64,000 nt of DNA from assembly GCF_022539665.2 (NCBI RefSeq), contig NC_081336.1, positions 4,542,221 to 4,606,220 on the forward strand. Reading direction: 5' to 3'. The notes under the pieces are model-generated. The model was given only the letters and a program-made list of their open reading frames with translations, searched no databases and had not been told where the DNA came from. Every line of letters begins with the position of its first letter. The stretch's first letter is position 1. This stretch comes from Daphnia carinata. Lineage: Eukaryota > Arthropoda > Branchiopoda > Diplostraca > Daphniidae. Positions 11,673 through 22,900 of this stretch are shown here, one piece after another. Both the position numbers and the translations under genes were made by a program.

Positions 11673-12916
11673 CTACGACGGAAAAAGAACGGACGTGATA
11701 CTCAATCAAAGGGAAAGCACATGTGGCATGACAGAGAAGCATGGTTGGTTCTATACATATAGTAACATTATGAGGGCTTTTCATCGTCGAAATGTCTCCT
11801 CATGGTGTATTGCGCACTTGAAATGTATTGTTTATGGTAACTTACCCGTGGTGGATTATTTGATTCGTCTTTAATAAGAAATTAAATGAACTGAGTCGGA
11901 GGAAAGACTCGTGTTGACCCGACAGAAACCGTAGCTTGCCAAAGTGACTCATTCGGGTGAATAACGCAAACGCCAGATGGCATTCTGATTTTATAAAATC
12001 AAGCCAATTGCTATGTCCCTAGTTTGGCAACAGTGCTTTTTTAATTTATTTCTTTTTCATTTTTTGTAGTGTGGATATTCACCCCACAATATTTCTACTA
12101 TTGTATAATTTTCAATATATTTATGTATTGTCTTTTACGGACACTTTCGTACTCTGAAGAAAGTAAGGCGACTGTTCGGATTCAGTTGCGGGGTTCTATC
12201 TTACCATTACGGGGCGGTCCCATGTTGGTCGGGTCTTCTTTTGATCCGATGTTATGGGTCGCTATGATTGTTAAGCGCAGGTTTTTTGGAGCACGGTGCA
12301 CTGTTAGTTTTAGCACATCAAAAATGGATGAAAGGGGGAAGCAAAACTCATGAGCGGGCAGCATATGATTCCTGGAGGTTCTCGACTTGGCGTTCTTCCT
12401 CATCAGTTTATAAATTTTCCAACTGATGTGAGTTAAGTGTTTGTTTGTCCTATGCAACTTCGGCACATCCATAGCCCATTCAATGTTTTTAGGGCGGTTG
12501 GTACTCAACAGATCAATGACTTCGATGGAGTACTTTAATACTTCTGTATAATACATTTTAGAGGTTTTTAAAAATTTTCCAATGGTGTGGGTGTCACAGT
12601 GATCAGTATCATAATTGCAAACACTCACATCCGTACTTTACGCAGTAATTTTCCCATGTTTTATCTATGGTTCCACGTATAACTCCTTCCATTTCCACAT
12701 ATTTTTCACAGTTCGCCGTTCGCTATTCCTAGCACATGTAAAACTCGTACTCCGATTCAAAAATTTTTCCGAGCAAACAGATAAAATTTAGTTTAACACG
12801 TTAGATTCAGCAGGACCTTTGCATTGTGACGTGGTTATGGTCGGTACCTGTCAAGACGGCGAATTTACGAAGGACGACACGCAAAATCTATCTTGTTCAG
12901 GAGTCTTCAAATCAGG
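11673..12916. other. Head-to-head intergenic space between PAIP2 and PTRH2
   Basis: PAIP2 (-) and PTRH2 (+) diverge here, so the space should hold both promoters and the non-coding first exon of PAIP2. One 148-codon minus-strand ORF (12182-12628) is listed separately. No other coding signal is evident. Confidence 0.5.
12182..12628 (-). CDS. Unrecognised 148-codon ORF
   Basis: An uninterrupted reading frame of 148 codons lies in the divergent intergenic space. The protein is basic, with no signal peptide, membrane segment or repeat visible; it contains YSIEVIDLLSTNRPKNIEW and ends GPPRNGKIEPRN. I do not recognise any family. The length is unusual for chance in AT-rich DNA, but there is no obvious promoter or splice context. 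It could be a lineage-specific gene, an eroded mobile-element fragment or a fortuitous ORF. Confidence 0.25.
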   Translation of the reverse strand: MSVCNYDTDHCDTHTIGKFLKTSKMYYTEVLKYSIEVIDLLSTNRPKNIEWAMDVPKLHRTNKHLTHISWKIYKLMRKNAKSRTSRNHMLPAHEFCFPLSSIFDVLKLTVHRAPKNLRLTIIATHNIGSKEDPTNMGPPRNGKIEPRN

Positions 12917-13570
12917 ATGATTCAACTGTTAGAAGATTTTGTAAATCCCTCATTTTTGGCTGGGCTGTCATGTGGTATAATTTCATCTGCACTGATTTAC
13001 AGATTGCTAGCCAATGATGATACAACCATTTTGCCAAAAAATGAAGTAAATTTCTTAAATAGAAGCAAAATATATTTGTTGTGTAATTTTGCCTCCACCA
13101 CTTTGCACAGCATGGTGAGTTGAGTTATGGAGATTCTATTAACAGAAATGAACAAACATACAAACTACTCCTGGTTGTTCGAACTGACCTGAAAATGGGG
13201 AAAGGGAAAATTGCTGCCCAGGTTAATTAAATTAGATAAAATTAACAGCAACTGTTTTGTTAAAATGGTTTATCTACTTCTCTAGTGTTCCCATGCTGCA
13301 GTGGCTGCTTATAAGCAAATTCTGCATAAAGATCCAGAGATGTTAAAAGGGTGGGAAAACGTTGGCCAACCCAAAGTTGTGGTAAAGGTTTATTCAGAAG
13401 AAGAGCTACTGTCCCTAGAAACAATCTCAAGAAGTAAAGGTCTGTTAACATCTGTTGTAAGAGATGCAGGAAGAACCCAAATAGCTCCAGGGTCAAAGAC
13501 TGTTTTAGCCATTGGACCAGCAACCACAGAGGCTATTGATGAAGTTACTTGTCATCTTAAACTTCTCTAA
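12917..13570 (+). CDS. PTRH2: Peptidyl-tRNA hydrolase 2 (PTH2/Bit1 family)
   Basis: Three exons, 12917-13045, 13111-13221 and 13286-13570, total 525 nt and 174 aa; human PTRH2 is 179. Residues ~8-32 form one hydrophobic segment ([20 protein letters not shown]), matching the N-terminal mitochondrial anchor of PTRH2. The PTH2 fold follows: [19 protein letters not shown] joins across the second intron to [10 protein letters not shown], the signature GK-x-AAQ-x(1)-SHA active-site region. Then come [34 protein letters not shown] and [12 protein letters not shown]. Known activity is release of peptides from peptidyl-tRNA; the animal protein also acts in anoikis signalling. The start is the first ATG in the frame, and its upstream reading frame has no Met. 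Confidence 0.93.
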
Positions 13571-13615
13571 ACAATGTTTAACAGACTTGAGCTGAACATG
13601 CTTCATTGATTTTTA

Positions 13616-13621
13616 AATAAA
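13616..13621 (+). terminator. Poly(A) signal of PTRH2
   Basis: AATAAA about 45 bases after the PTRH2 stop codon. Confidence 0.65.
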
Positions 13622-16600
13622 GAATATTTCATAAGACAGTACCCATTAAGGTATAAAAAAACTCGATTTTGCGATTTTAAAACGAGGTCTTATGAGACTC
13701 GATTGCCCGAAAATGTTTTTGTTTTACTCTAGCAAAACGGCAGTTGATTGCTGCAAAAGGAAAAAGATTACTATAAAGATAAGGTGCTTCTGAGTTCTGA
13801 CTTTTTAACTTTTTCCCGCTATCCCAGTTCCCAATGCAAAATCTAAAATAATTTTTTTTCTTGTGCTGACAAAACTAAAGAAGCCTTACAGTGGCTCTCC
13901 AGTGTCACTTCAATCTCTACGAAACCTAGCCCTGTACCCCTCATTCAAGGATATGAAACTAAAGACCCTAAACAAACAAAACTGACAGTTTTTTATTTTA
14001 AAGTATGAAGTTTGTGTTTTTTAAGAATTTTAAGAATTCTTACATGTTCAGGTTTGCTTAGGAGCCATACAAATATTTCTCACTTATGATTTACTGGATG
14101 AAAAGGGAGCCCAATATGTTGTTAATGTCATATGGCTTTTGATGGAGGATCACGTTGGTGAAGTGAAAGTTCTTCATTTTGCTGCCTGTTACTTATCACA
14201 ACCAACTAAGTACAAGGAGATTCTCTGTCCAAGGTATAACTAATGCACAACTTTTCATTTGTAATGGTAATAGTGCTTGCTACTTTGTTTCCAACTTCAC
14301 TTCGCAAAAAATACTACAATTGGAAACACGCCTGGAGCGACGGTTCGCCAGCTTGTATCTCTAGTGTTTGAAAGGGTGGTTATAGAAGATGCATCATCAA
14401 ATGAGGAAGCGCGCATGACAGGCGATAACAACTTTCCCGATGGAAACGAAGAGTTTACTAACTTAATTGATTCTCCATTGAAAACCCTTAAACCATCTGC
14501 CCAAGATGCATTTTCTTTTCTTTTTTCAAGTAAATGAAATTTTCAATTAATTACGTTTTTTCTTAAATTTAGATTTGTTCCCAAAGGACCTGATTATGCT
14601 ATTCAACGATGATCAACCATCCTGGCTGGTCGGAATGACTAAAATGACACGGAACATCTGGGATAGAATTATTGGAGAATATTTGGCCTACTTTCTACAT
14701 CATTTGTACACGATACTTCAAAAATTGTGTTTTAAACAGAAAAAGCAAAGAATCAAACCATTTTAACACTTGATAATTTATTATTACAGAATCCTTAAAC
14801 TCCTTTTTACCCCTCGGCTAAGCCGACATTGCGGTACATATGGTTTTCTTGATTTTATTTTATGACGATTTATTTTACAAGATTGACCATATGCCATCGT
14901 ATTAGTTCATTACGTTTCCATCCCAAGTTGTATATTTCACGATATCCCTCTTGTTATTTTCAACAGGGTCGGAACGGACATATTCAAATGCTATGTATGC
15001 ACAGTCCTTCGATCAGCAGGCAGTGTACCCGTATATGGTGAAGCTTCGCCTTTTAGTCTTCCATCGGTGAACGACCCTGTGCTAACCCCACTTCAGGAAG
15101 GAGCCTTACTCTGTATGGATACACTGCATCGGGAACTTGAACATCTCCCTGTTAATGGACACATTGTACACACTAACAAACCGTTGTTGGTTTTAGGGGA
15201 CTTTTTTCAGGGAATGAGCTGATGAAATATATGATACCAACTCTCATTAATCAGCTCGGGCAACTAAAAAGTAAATCGGTGAACTCGTTCGAGGGAATTC
15301 AGCTACGTCTTGTTGAAGTTCACATCCTAAACAAATTTATTATGATATATAATTCAGTCGGACGAACTATGAGATAGTTAAGTAATGGAATTGATCTGAG
15401 ACGAAATTCTGCCGCAAGCTACAGTACTTACTATCCGGCGCATTTCATTTCGAAAATAATGGGCCTGTTGAGCAAGGTGTTCATTCATTTCGTTCCATCG
15501 GGTAATCAGGATTGCCCTTATTTTACGTTCGGCAATGTCAACACCCCTGTTAATTATTTCTTTCGTCGTAGGGCCACAGCAGAGCGTTTCGTACGGGTCC
15601 TATATTGGATTGCGCTGTCTCCCTTTCTGCGGAATGAAGATGGCACGAAACAAGCAGAGAGGAAGAGAAAGAGCGAAAAGGTTGGCAAAACGCAAATCTA
15701 AATAAGAAAACAAAGTCAAGTGTGGAAATGATAGAGTAATCAAGCTCAGGCTTATTTGCTCGATCAATCGGGCGCTTTTACGTCCAGTACATTATTGCGT
15801 AACGCACCTTCTCGACGCCTTGATCCTTCTCCTTGGCCTACTGTGTTCTAGATACGGTGGCCAGCGCTGCACTGAATGCACGTCATATGTAAAGCATCTT
15901 CCCGTGTGGGAAGATTGACTTTATGAAATTAAGACAATAAAAATATAATGAACTCAGAGACGTTTTACCCACAATGATGCATGTATTTTCCTAAGCTAGG
16001 TATTAGAATACAAAGGGGATTTGAATAAAGAATATAAGAATCGTCTTGCGATACAATAGGGAAACTGGAAGTGAAGGGAGATAATTGTAATATAAGCTTC
16101 CCGTGGTAGCACGAGCTGAACACGAGAAGAAAAGCAACTGTAAGACAAAAATGTAACACAACTCGACGGTCAATTAGGGAAGGCTCCAGATTTGAAACCA
16201 ACTGCTGAAGTCGTACACACGTCGTAGACTGACTTTCTTCAGTTTCCGGGTTCGTCAGGAAACTTCGTATATTGGCAAATTGGTGAATTGCTGTGCGAGT
16301 ATTTGCCACCAATCGAAGATGTTTAAAATGGCCTGATAATGGTGCGATGATGGGCGTCGCCCGTGCCACCAATCAAATGTTTTATAAGTGGCGTGATGCT
16401 GATGAGTGATGACAGATGGATGCGTCAGCTAGCTAGCAGGTGTTCATCTAGGTCACCCACGCTGCGTATGTTGTGGTGCAATTAATATGTTCACCCTTGA
16501 TCAGTAATAAACATGTCAAGAAGAAATATACGTTGAAGATGTCTATTTGGCTTCGTTACACATATAGCCCGTTACGTAGCCTCCGTCACGCCAACCTAAG

Positions 16601-17381
16601 CATCAGTATGCAAATGATTGGCAAGAATGCCGGAATACTTTTCGCTTTTGCTCATCTCATTATGTGTTTCTGCTATTGTGACTTAACTATGCGCAGCTAG
16701 CTATCCTTCCATTTTCGCTCACACACACGTAGGCTCTACGAGAGCGCACTCAACGGTACACAAATATGTCGCCGGCGTGCTCGTAATAGGAATAGATTTT
16801 TTATTATTTAAGAAAGACAATTCCTTTGTCTTTTTCTTTAAAAAAAAAATATGGAAAATGAAAATATTAAAGATAAAAATGTGGAGGAACTAGGGGGATA
16901 AGGCAACTGCATGATTTCGGTCGAAAGATGGCGATTTGTCAGTGTTTTCTCTTCAACCCGCTCACATCTGCGCTGTATCTCAGAAATTTTGCTAGAATGA
17001 TGATAAATGATGAAATGATGCAGAACTATGCTAGATTAGACAGGGTTTCCGGCTGAACAATGGGTTATGTAATTTTTTATTTCAATGTTTCATATCATGA
17101 AAGCCAATTGTTCAACTTGGTAATACGTAAGCAGTAAAGATAAAAGACTTGGTTTTCAGGTGGGGCTTTATGTGACCAAAAATCAAACATTCCCCATTTC
17201 CTGCCACCGCACTCGGAACGAAATTTCCTGTTGACCTAGCATACTTTATCTGGCGTCACCGATAAGATGATAAGAAGGTGTTGAGAAATGGTATTTAAGA
17301 GTTATAATATAGTTCGATATTTTGCCACATCGTAGGAAACTTTGAGGAGGTACGTAATTAGACGAATTTCTGAAGGAATTT

Positions 17382-17735
17382 GTGGTTTTATTATTTTTTC
17401 TTGTGTTTGTTTGTATCGCATGTGTTCCTCATGTACTTTTCCTACATACGAATATTTCGGTTATCGTTTTCAGTAATTTTATATTGTATTTTATGTTCCA
17501 TGCTTTTATTTGTTGTTTGGCTATGAATCTGGAAGATTCTGTCGATTTTGGATTTAACCAAAATTCGCAGTTTGTCGCTCTACTTTCAAGTAATTTCTTG
17601 TCTTTCCGTCATATCAAGGCTCGAAATAGTTACAATCCTCGTCATTTTCCATGTCTTACGTCGGTAGTTGACCTCCCTCTTTTTCGGTGCTTTCCTCTGT
17701 TTTCTATAGGGAATACGTTTCGGTATTGTTATTAA
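17382..17735 (+). CDS. Unrecognised ORF in the insert, coding-like second half
   Basis: Open frame of 117 codons. The first part is hydrophobic and may be spurious. From about residue 47 (MNLEDSVDFGFNQNSQFVAL) the composition becomes protein-like, with HIKARNSYNPRHFPCLTSVV. No family is recognised. It could be an exon of a gene continuing into the next two ORFs, or an eroded mobile-element protein. Confidence 0.2.
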   Translation: MVLLFFLVFVCIACVPHVLFLHTNISVIVFSNFILYFMFHAFICCLAMNLEDSVDFGFNQNSQFVALLSSNFLSFRHIKARNSYNPRHFPCLTSVVDLPLFRCFPLFSIGNTFRYCY

Positions 17736-17818
17736 TGTTTCGGGTGTTGACAATCATTTTAAAATCAGAATTTTCCAAAGAAGAGTCAGTGTAAAAATAT
17801 CCCTCACTCGCGAAAAAC

Positions 17819-18058
17819 GTGCCGTCAGGTTTTTATGAGCTTGAGGTGTTAAAAGAATTCAATTTTCGGATATTTCGTGAAACTGACGTTAAAGTATTGT
17901 TATTCGTGGTACAACATGAAAACATGGAATTGTGTTTTGTAAATAATGACGTAAATCCGAGGGCAACATTTTCGCTTAAATTATTTTTTGGTGATGATTG
18001 TACAGTGATTACTATTTCATTAAGACTATGGCTAATTGTTGATGTAATTTTGCTTTAA
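17819..18058 (+). CDS. Unrecognised ORF in the insert
   Basis: Open frame of 79 codons beginning GFYELEVLKEFNFRIFRETD and containing VNNDVNPRATFSLKLFFGDD. Composition looks like coding sequence rather than noise. No family recognised. A TAA lies in frame a few codons upstream, and the 18058 stop falls just before a good splice acceptor (CATCATTAG at about 18061-18069). Confidence 0.2.
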   Translation: MPSGFYELEVLKEFNFRIFRETDVKVLLFVVQHENMELCFVNNDVNPRATFSLKLFFGDDCTVITISLRLWLIVDVILL

Positions 18059-18069
18059 AACATCATTAG

Positions 18070-18540
18070 GTACGTGTACGCATCGTCATAGCCTTGAAAA
18101 TCATTGGGATGGCTTTTATAAACGGACTGTTTCTCAGAAAGACACATGTCGCTAACGCATACAAAGAAGTCATATATGCCAAAATTGCCTGGGAGACAAC
18201 AACCTTGAAAGAACTACAAGCCAGTTTTAATGATTTTGGTAAAAAAACGGACGTCAAAGTTGGGTTTGTAAAAGAATTCTGCGATAAAAACGGACTCCTC
18301 CCTATCGCCAGTGGTAGTCATTTTGCATTCGACTGTAACGGAGATTTAGACGGCGTTGTTTATGTAAGCATCGTTAGTGAAAGTGGGCGTGTTATTTGCC
18401 CTCCGACTTCTGTCCAAGTCAACCGCAGCGTCATCGTTGATGCTAAAGGTTTCCTGAGGAGAGCCAAATACAGAACAATGTTTCAACTTGGCTCAAGCGA
18501 AATTTGGGTCGAAGAAGACGGGACAGATCACAGGGTGTGA
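18070..18540 (+). CDS. Unrecognised protein, probable exon with stop codon
   Basis: The frame is open from an acceptor-like site (AG at 18068-18069) to TGA at 18538-18540, about 156 codons. The first ATG is at 18109. The protein is soluble-looking, with KTHVANAYKEVIYAKIAWET, LKELQASFNDFGKKTDVKV, a glycine-rich stretch LLPIASGSHFAFDCNGDLDG and the end GSSEIWVEEDGTDHRV. No signal peptide, membrane helix or known motif is visible. This is the best coding candidate in the insert. It may belong to a lineage-specific gene or to a mobile element. Confidence 0.4.
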   Translation, partial: VRVRIVIALKIIGMAFINGLFLRKTHVANAYKEVIYAKIAWETTTLKELQASFNDFGKKTDVKVGFVKEFCDKNGLLPIASGSHFAFDCNGDLDGVVYVSIVSESGRVICPPTSVQVNRSVIVDAKGFLRRAKYRTMFQLGSSEIWVEEDGTDHRV

Positions 18541-19150
18541 TGAATGTAAAAACGATTAGCAATGCACTAAAAACCAACGTTTATTGTCCAATAACCCCAA
18601 ACCCTAGTGGTGATGCAGAACATTATCCTTATTATATTCATCGTTACTTTTCTGTAGTTTCTCCAACTTGTATTCTAATTCTAACAGTTGAATAGTAGTT
18701 AACCTTAACCATTATAATGATGCAATACTGCCTATTGCACCCCTGTCTCCTTTTTTTGGCAAATATATGCATTAGGTCTCACTGATGAATACATTTTGAT
18801 TCACTTAATAAAGCATTATGCAAAATGTAAGAAAATTAGGTGTGATTTTTGAAATTATAGCTAGGTTTTCTTATCATTTCCGAGATACGGCACAGGCGCC
18901 ATATCCACTATACGAATTACTCAATAGACACTTCTCGTATTATCCCATGCCGAGGTGGGTGTTCAACTAAATTTGCTGTTTTGTTCGGATTCTCTTTTCC
19001 TTTTCTCTCAGAAACAAAAAGGAGGGAGGAAGCGTGACTATACCGAAAACGATATTTGTCGGGACTTTACCGTCGTATTAAAGCTGTCGTAGACTGGCAG
19101 GTAGCGTTCGTGACCGCCAGTTTAGCTGCTTACGATAACGTACGGCAAGT

Positions 19151-19997
19151 TTTTAGTGCCAAAATTATCCGGAGAGTTCTGAGGTTTTAGCTTATTCCCA
19201 TTATCCCAATTCTCATTGCAAAATATCAAATGAAAAAAAAAAATTTTCTTTTTTTTCTCCAGAATTTTTCACGTAGTGGAGAATTGGAGATCAAGGATTT
19301 GCCTTTTTTTCGGCTGCATCTCTGTCGTAACTGAAGGTTATGTTTGATGGTATGTAGAGACTGCGTAGTTTAAGACAAACTGAATATTTGCGAATTTTGA
19401 TCATGGATCATGGCATGGAACTATTTATTAAAAAGTTCTTCGACGGTGAAGAAGCAAGCGTGACTTTATTTTTTCTTTTGAGCAATCTCCAATATAAATT
19501 CAGTTCAATTTTTTCCTGTTATTCTTTAATCACCACTACGAAGGTCATATCTTAGCAGTAGCATTTGATCGAACTTCTAAATTAATGGACAACTGTTACT
19601 TAGAAGACAAAAAGCAGAGGATGGGGTACTTAGTGGTACACGTACAGTACACCTTTTCTCCTCTATTTACCAATCTGTAGTACCATCGATCAGCTGTAGG
19701 TGGCGCTTACGAAAATTCCCCACGTCACATAGTTTTCTGCATTTGACAAGTTAAAAGTGAATGTTTTTCTTGCCTCTTGATTATTAAAAAAGTACTATGT
19801 TTTTCCGTGTTCAGCCAATATGAGAAAAGGTCACTAGACAGCACCCAGCGTACTGCAATTGGTCATTGTAGTAACGGGTATTAATTGAGTTTTGTACTTG
19901 AATCGGTTTGTATGGATCCCATCAGAAGCTAACCAAAGCAGTCTGATCTTTGTCGGTAGAAGCTATAAAATAAAAGTAGGCTGAGATCCATAACGAA
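19151..19997. other. MON2 upstream region
   Basis: No coding exon is seen. The stretch lies between the pseudogene tail and the MON2 start codon and should contain the MON2 promoter and 5' UTR. A stretch near 19180-19260 (TCCCATTATCCCAATTCTC) resembles DNA just upstream of the pseudogene (about 13800-13860), a possible duplication scar. TAGGTGGCGC at 19697-19706 matches the core of arthropod CTCF insulator sites. Confidence 0.4.
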
Positions 19998-22900
19998 ATG
20001 GAAAAAGACCAAGTAAACAGAATACTTGAAGGGCTTCACAATGATCTGAAAACATTAATAGTAGAAACAAGAAAAAAATACACATCAGTTAAAGAGGTAA
20101 CAGTACAATTATCCTTGATTTTCAGTATTAATGAAGTGGTTTATTACTTTGTCTAGGCATGTGAAGAAGTGCTGACAAAACTAAAAAATCCTTACAGTGG
20201 CTCTCAACTGACACTTCAATCTCTACGAAACATTACTAACCCAGCCCTGTATCCCCTTATTCAAGGATGTGAAACTAAAGACCCAAAATTAACAAAAGTG
20301 ACAATTTTCTTCTTTAAACTATGCAGTTTGTATTTTTTAAAAACGGTTCTTACATATACAGGTTTGCTTAGGAGCCATCCAAAGATTTGTCACCTATGAT
20401 TTACTAGATGAGAAAGGAGCTAAATATGTCATTAATGTCATGTGGCTTTTGATGGAGAACAGCATTGATGAAGTTAAAGTTCTTCAAACTGCTGCATTAT
20501 TGCTTACCACTAGCAATTTAGTACGAGGAGATTCTCTGTCCAAGGTATAACTAATGCAAAATTTTTTAAAGTGAAATGAAAAAAATCATTGTATAATGTT
20601 TACAGTGCTTGGTACTTTGCTTCCGACTTCATTTTGCAAAAGATACTACAATTGGAAACACGGCTGGAGCTACAGTTCGCCAGCTTGTATCGCTAGTGTT
20701 TGAAAGGGTGGTTATAGAAGATGCCTCATCGAATGAGGAAGCGCCCGTGACAGGCGATAACAACTTTTCCGATGGAAACAAAGAATTTACTAAATTACCA
20801 GATTCTCCGCTAAAGACGCTAAATCCAATTGCGCAAGATGCATTTGCTCTTTTTCAAGTAAATAAAATTTTCCAATTAATTACATTTCTTCTTAAATTTA
20901 CATTTGTTCCCAAAGGACCTAGTTATGCTAGTCAACGGTGATCAACCATCCTGGCTGGTCGGCATGACTGAAATGACACGAACATTTGGGATAGAATTAT
21001 TGGAGAATATTTTGTCTACCTTCTACAGCGTTTTCTTCAAGGTACCTCTAAAATTGTTGTTATGAAGAAAAAACAAAGAATCATAAAATTGTAATACTTA
21101 ATAATTGGACAGCACCAGGAATTTAGCTCGTTACTGAAAGAGAGAGTATGTGCATTGGTGATCAAATTATTCTCCCCTAATGTGAAGTCACAGTATCGAC
21201 TTGCGATCGGCCATCAGCAACAGCAGTTACAGGCGCAGCAACCCATAACAACAGACAAACCATTTTTCCCTGTCAGCATGCGACTGTTGAGACTAGTGTC
21301 GGTTTTGGTTCAGAAATATTATTCATTGCTGGTAAGAACCAATTGGCCTTTAAGGGTTTTTCCGTTTACATAAGGAAAATCTTATCCGCGATTTTGTTAT
21401 ATTTTAGGTTACAGAGTGCGAAATTTTTCTGTCGTTAATTATAAAATTTTTGGATCCTGATAAACCGGCATGGCAGAGAGCATTGGCTTTGGAAATCCTT
21501 CATCGTTTATTGGCTCAGCCCTTATTGGTGAAATCTTTTTGTCAAAGCTATGATATGAAACCGCACGCAACAAACATATTCCAAGACACGGTCAATTCTC
21601 TTGCTGCTTGCATACAGTCGCTGTTTGTGACGACTCCTCCCGGTCTTGCTTCTTCAGGTATGTTGGTGGGCATCTATTGAATCTGTGTTCTGTCGTCATG
21701 TTTAGAATTTGTGTTTAGCTCAAGTGGCCTTGACCGGATCAACCTCCTCTTCCGCGCCGTTGATCAACAACGTTAGCATTGGACCGGGAATCACTCCTCA
21801 AGCTGGCTTTTATTATCGCGGCGTTTGGATACCAATATGCACAGCGTTCACTAGCGGGCAACCCAAAGCTACATTGTATGTTTTAAAACATCAGGCATAC
21901 GCTACATTTACATAACTTATACACACACACACACACATGTACATATATATGTACGTGTGTGTGGTTTTTGTTTGGATTTTGTGCGTTGATATGTTAAATG
22001 ATAGATTTTGTTTTTGTTTTTTTTTAGTTTGGAAATGCTGGACAAAACGGATCCTCCAGGCATTCAAGATGGTTATTGTATGTCTGTCGCATACGCTTGC
22101 CTGCTGGATGTTATCAGATCTATTTCACTTGTGGTACAAAACACGCCTAGCGCAACAAGCGACTTGTCGGCATCATCGGATAGATTTCCAAACGAGAAGG
22201 CTGTCGTTGACGATGACTCTTTTAGCATACAGCTGGTAAACTCTAGCTGGTGTGGATTACTAGCAGCTTTAACCCTACTACTTGAGGCTAGGTACACTTT
22301 CATGAATCTAACATGGTTCTACCTTTAGCAACGCGTTGTTATTGGATAATTTTTTTTTTTTAGCACTGATGAAACGAGCACGGAAAATGTACTAAAATCT
22401 CTACAGACATTCGCCAGTGTTAGTGGCCGTGTTGGATTGACGACACCTCGGGATGCTTTCATAACAGCTCTGTGCAAAGCATCGCTGCCGCCGCACTACA
22501 CTTTAACTGTTCTAAACGCGTCCTCCCCAGGAACTGTCACTAATCGAGGTAAGAAAAACTGATAGATTAAAGTATTAGCATACATCTTTAGAATTTCTTG
22601 TGATGAACCAAGTAGTCACGCAGCCTAGACCACAGAACACGGAAAGCTATAACCAGCATATCGGCAATGCTGGAGGAAATACAAATGCTAATATCGAGAC
22701 CGAATTCCGTCAGCATTTGATCGTGGCTGTCGGCTCTCCGTTACCTACACCTTCACAACCGGCAGGATCTCAGCAGGGACCAGTTGTTTTAACAGCAAAA
22801 AATCTGCAATGCATGCGTGCCATCTTGAGTGTAGCCCATTGCCACGGCGCCGTGTTGGGATCCGCCTGGCACATGGTTTTGACCACTTTACAGGTATCTG

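Larger units (their letters stand above)
15573..18936. other. Unrelated 3.36-kb insert within the MON2 pseudogene
   Basis: MON2 similarity stops abruptly after TTTCTTTCGTCGTA at about 15572 and resumes at CCCATGCCGAGG near 18943, so this stretch replaces the exon-26 region. I see no clear terminal inverted repeats, target-site duplication, LTR or transposase motif. An imperfect direct repeat around GCCACCAATC occurs near 16302 and 16364. The right third (17380-18540) holds three consecutive ORFs on the plus strand, described separately. Confidence 0.55.
13863..19150 (+). pseudogene. Broken, collinear partial copy of MON2
   Basis: Three blocks resemble the intact MON2 gene downstream, in the same order and strand and including introns, so this is a DNA-level duplicate and not a retrocopy. 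Block 1, 13863 to about 14780, matches about 20170-21105 (exons 2-5). Block 2 matches exons 21-25 in two pieces: about 14851-15345 with about 25304-25843, and about 15350-15572 with about 26450-26669. Block 3, about 18937-19150, matches about 26905-27100 (end of exon 26 and the next intron). The middle of the gene (exons 6-20) is missing. Frames are broken: about 10 nt are lost in the exon-2 copy, there is a deletion in the exon-3 copy, a 1-nt insertion in the exon-5 copy (14650 region), and about 40 nt are lost in the exon-22 copy. About 3.36 kb of unrelated DNA separates blocks 2 and 3. No start codon exon is present. Confidence 0.88.
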
